Shown in pieces: positions 58,205 to 60,606 of a stretch of 60,606 nucleotides of DNA. Source of the DNA: Blastococcus mobilis (GTDB taxonomy: Bacteria > Actinomycetota > Actinomycetes > Mycobacteriales > Geodermatophilaceae); NCBI RefSeq assembly GCF_900188025.1, contig NZ_FZNO01000026.1, positions 1-60,606 of the forward strand. Reading direction: 5' to 3'. A program made the position numbers and the translations under genes. How positions within the stretch are numbered: position 1 is the stretch's first letter; every line of letters starts with the position of its first letter. Below the pieces are notes generated by a model. That model made no database searches, was not told where the DNA came from, and was given only the letters and a program-made list of their open reading frames with translations.

Positions 58205-59835
58205 ACGTGGTTGTGCTGGCGGTGACCGCCCTCCTGCTGGTTGCTGTCGCGGCCGTGCGGCTGTCCAGCCGAGCCGGGCTGCCGACTCTGCTGATCTACC
58301 TGGGCCTGGGCGTGATCGTCGGCGAGGCCGGCTTCGGTCTCGAGTTCGAGGACGCCGAACTCACGCAGGTGGTCGGCCTCGTGCTGCTCGGCGTCATCCT
58401 GGCCGAGGGTGGGCTGACCACGCGGTGGTCGACCATCCGCCCGGTCTTGGGGGCATCGCTGCTGCTGGCGACGCTGGGCGTGGCCCTCAGCGTGGCGGTC
58501 ACGGCCGCCGTGACGTACGCGCTGCTGGACGTGAACCTGCGGACCGCCATCCTCCTGGGAGCCGTCGTCTCCTCCACCGACGCCGCGGCGGTGTTCTCGG
58601 TGCTGCGACGGCTGCCGCTGCGGCGACGCCTGGGCGCCACCTTGGAGGCGGAATCCGGGTTCAACGACCCACTGGCCATCATCCTGGTGACCCTCGTCGT
58701 CTCCGACGGGTGGGAGCAGTCCAATCCGCTGGTGGCTCTGGCCCAGGTGTTCTACCAACTCGCGATCGGAGCCGTCGTGGGGCTCCTGGTGGCCAGAGTC
58801 GGCGAGAGCGTGCTGCGCCGCAGTGCGCTGCCGTCAGTAGGGCTGTACCCGATCGCCACCGTCGCGATCGTCATGCTCGCGTTCGCTGCCGCAGGCGTCG
58901 TGGCCGCATCCTCGTTCATGGCGGTGTACGTCGCGGCCTTGTGGCTGGGCAACGCCCGCCTGCCGCACCGCAACGCCACTCTCGGCTTCGCCGAGGGCCT
59001 AGCGTGGCTGTCCCAGATCAGTTTGTTCGTGCTGCTGGGGTTGCTGGCCAGCCCGCAACGGCTGCCCGCCGCGCTGCTGCCCGCTCTCATCGTCGGCGGA
59101 GCACTGCTGCTGCTCGCCCGCCCGTTGTCCGTGGTGGTGTGCGCGACGCCGTTCCAGGTGCCTTGGCGGGAGCAGGCGTTCATGTCCTGGGCGGGGCTGC
59201 GCGGGGCGGTGCCGATCGTGCTGGCGACGATCCCTGTCAGCGCCCGGCTCCCGGCCGCGCAGCAGATCTTCGACATCGTCTTCGTCCTGGTGGTTCTCTT
59301 CACCCTCGTGCAGGCACCCACGCTGCCGCCGCTGGCTCGTCGTCTGGGCGTGTGCGACGAGGAAGACACCGCCGAGGTGGCCATCGAGTCGGCCCCGCTG
59401 GGCAGCATCGATGCCGATCTGCTGGAGTTCTCCGTGCCAGCGGGCTCCAAGCTGCACGGGGTGGCGATGTGGGAACTCCGCCTGCCGCCGGGGGCCGTGG
59501 TCTCGGTGATCCTGCGCGACGGGCACACGCTCGTCCCCGACCGGCAGACGACCCTTCGCCACGGCGACCAGCTGCTGCTGATCGTGCCGAGCAAGGCCCG
59601 GCGTCAGGCCGAACGCCGCCTGCGGGCGGTGCACCGCGCCGGCCGGCTCGCCAGCTGGCTAGGTGAGCAGGGCGAGACCGATCCGCAGCCGATCGAAGGT
59701 CGAATCCCGCAGGTTCAGGGCCGGTGGGACCGCGCTGTCCGGCGCCTGCGCGCCGCCGCGTCGCGCCGGGCGGGCCTAGCGTCGGCCGGTCGACGCGCGG
59801 CTGACATCGAGCCGTCACCCCGGTTGCCGCCGTAG
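58186..59835 (+). CDS. CPA1-family K+(Na+)/H+ antiporter with TrkA-C domain
   Basis: 549 residues. A 12-13 helix antiporter body with the CPA1 signatures 'LIYLGLGVIVGEAGFGLEFED', 'GAVVSSTDAAAVFSVLRR' and 'LEAESGFNDPLAIILVTLVV' (the ND motif that carries ions), 'LSQISLFVLLGLLASP' and 'FMSWAGLRGAVPIVLATIPV'. The cytosolic C-terminus is a TrkA_C-like regulatory domain ('EFSVPAGSKLHGVAMWELRLPPGAVVSVILRDGHTLVPDRQTTLRHGDQLLLIVP'). This is the potassium/proton antiporter form (NhaP2/CvrA type), used for pH or osmotic balance. ATG/GTG start: GTG 58186 with a GGGGAGGGAGG ribosome site just upstream. Gap 59836-60249 downstream has no gene. Confidence 0.93.
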   Translation: MSVADLNVVVLAVTALLLVAVAAVRLSSRAGLPTLLIYLGLGVIVGEAGFGLEFEDAELTQVVGLVLLGVILAEGGLTTRWSTIRPVLGASLLLATLGVALSVAVTAAVTYALLDVNLRTAILLGAVVSSTDAAAVFSVLRRLPLRRRLGATLEAESGFNDPLAIILVTLVVSDGWEQSNPLVALAQVFYQLAIGAVVGLLVARVGESVLRRSALPSVGLYPIATVAIVMLAFAAAGVVAASSFMAVYVAALWLGNARLPHRNATLGFAEGLAWLSQISLFVLLGLLASPQRLPAALLPALIVGGALLLLARPLSVVVCATPFQVPWREQAFMSWAGLRGAVPIVLATIPVSARLPAAQQIFDIVFVLVVLFTLVQAPTLPPLARRLGVCDEEDTAEVAIESAPLGSIDADLLEFSVPAGSKLHGVAMWELRLPPGAVVSVILRDGHTLVPDRQTTLRHGDQLLLIVPSKARRQAERRLRAVHRAGRLASWLGEQGETDPQPIEGRIPQVQGRWDRAVRRLRAAASRRAGLASAGRRAADIEPSPRLPP

Positions 59836-60249
59836 GCCGAGGACCAGTGCCACGTGAGCGCGACTGCCGAAGCTGAAGCAGCGCCTGGCAGACGGTTCTC
59901 GCGACCCCCAGGAGAGGAACTGCGGTGTATCCCGATAGCCGAACCCTCAACGCCCCTGGCTTTGCCGGGGGCGGCTCGGACAGGCCCGTCCCGCAGGGGA
60001 TCCTCCTGCGGAACCGCCAGCGAGGCAGACGGCGGCAGCGCATTGGGCTGTCTCAAACGGCCAACTCAGAGCCAGTCTCGGCCGGCACGCCGCGGCTCTC
60101 GGCCACCACTAAGCCCGGATGCACCGCGACGAGCGGCCACTGCCTTGAGTGATCTTGGTTTCGGAGTGGGGAAGCGTTCGGCGCGCTGAGGGCAGGGTGG
60201 TCCCGCCGGGCTGGCCGGCCTCTCCGGTCTCCGGTCGTAGGTGCGGGGG
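59836..60249. other. 414-base stretch without a gene
   Basis: No domain sense in any frame. A perfect 7-base-arm hairpin at 59991-60011 (CCGCAGG and CCTGCGG) has no T-run after it. The end of the IS1380 element should lie in the right part. Confidence 0.35.
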
Positions 60250-60606
60250 TCAGGCTGGTCGCGGGAGTGCGGTGATGGCTGTCATCGCGGTGTCGAACTC
60301 GGTCTGCCAGGGCCAGCGTTCGGGAGCGCGGAGGCGTCGTCGGCGGCCGGAGTGAACGAGTCGAGCGGGCATGGTGAACAGCGTCGTGCGCAGCGTCGCG
60401 GCGGTGGCCCGGGCCAGTCGTCCGCCGGCGAGGAGACCGACGGCGCGACCGAGGTTGTGGGCCAGCACGGTGAGCGCGAGCCAGGCGGCGTTGGCCATGA
60501 ACCGGCCCGAGGGCAGGTGCGCCAGGCCGGCGGACTTGAGCTCGGCGATGCTCTGTTCGACCACGGCGTGCCGGCGGTGGTCGGCCTCGACCTCGACCAG
60601 CGGCAG
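60250..60606 (-). mobile_element. IS1380-family transposase, 3' part, runs off the window
   Basis: The minus-strand frame is open from the window edge to the stop at 60250: 'LPLVEVEADHRRHAVVEQS', 'IAELKSAGLAHLPSGRFMANAAWLALTVLAHNLGRAVG', 'RATAATLRTTLFTMPARLV', ending 'TALPRPA'. 'VVEQ.I..LK...LAHLPSGRF.ANAAWL.L...A.NL.RA' is the IS1380 transposase C-terminal signature. The N-terminus with the first catalytic Asp lies beyond the window. The gap 60050-60249 should contain the element's inverted terminal repeat; I could not identify it without the other end. Confidence 0.85.

Overview
This window is very GC-rich, densely packed, strongly biased to G/C-ending codons, and full of GTG starts and 4-base ATGA/GTGA overlaps. 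It carries actinobacterial families (SCO6880-type conjugation protein, LysM/BTAD protein, STAS protein, IS1634/IS630/IS1380 transposases, HisKA_3 kinases). A high-GC actinobacterium is secure. Geodermatophilaceae (Blastococcus, Geodermatophilus, Modestobacter) is my best guess but is inference.

Region 1 (about 0.8-25.9 kb) is one nearly continuous plus-strand block. It begins after an XRE-type regulator (12-599). First come a lipoprotein and a secreted PKD-like protein, then a Tad/Flp-type pilus set: SAF/CpaB, CpaE/TadZ-like, CpaF/TadA ATPase, TadB, TadC, Flp-like pilin, two TadE-like proteins and a TadG-like protein. A 1,078-residue membrane protein with two LysM domains and a C-terminal BTAD-like region follows. 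After two small genes and a repeat-bearing gap comes a Gram-positive type IV secretion (conjugation) set: degenerate MinD-like protein, VirB2-like, VirB8/TcpC-like, VirB6/TrbL-like, SCO6880 family (PrgI-like), VirB4-like ATPase, lysozyme-like/M23 cell-wall hydrolase, VirD4/TraG coupling protein, and four small accessory genes. Most junctions overlap, so Tad and T4SS genes look like one functional unit. No relaxase, integrase or prepilin peptidase is visible, so the element is either larger than the window or depends on functions elsewhere.

Region 2 (about 25.9-37.4 kb) is mixed: a DUF5710/HNH-like protein, a GNAT protein, a PHA synthase and a STAS protein stand among broken genes (hemerythrin-like, membrane protein, a fragment of a second LysM/BTAD gene, an excisionase-like HTH gene, an alpha/beta hydrolase). 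Two divergent-composition secreted proteins (34.4-36.8 kb) stand out. Region 3 (37.5-41.2 kb) has a GGDEF/EAL protein followed by an AdoMet-decarboxylase-like protein and a FeeM/AHL-synthase-like acyltransferase.

Region 4 (41.4-51.7 kb) holds an integrase stub, a decayed thiE-thiD pair, an intact two-component system, a truncated IS1634 transposase, an ABM-like protein with an in-frame tandem duplication, and decayed phage-like genes. Region 5 (51.8-60.6 kb) holds a lipoprotein, inorganic pyrophosphatase, a clearly delimited IS630-family insertion with TA target duplication, a second two-component system, a CPA1 K+(Na+)/H+ antiporter, and the C-terminal part of an IS1380 transposase running off the window.

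The most interesting signals are the Tad-T4SS hybrid cluster with its LysM/BTAD protein, the relic of a second copy of that protein 20 kb away, the repeats between the two halves of the cluster, and the decarboxylase plus N-acyl-synthase pair.
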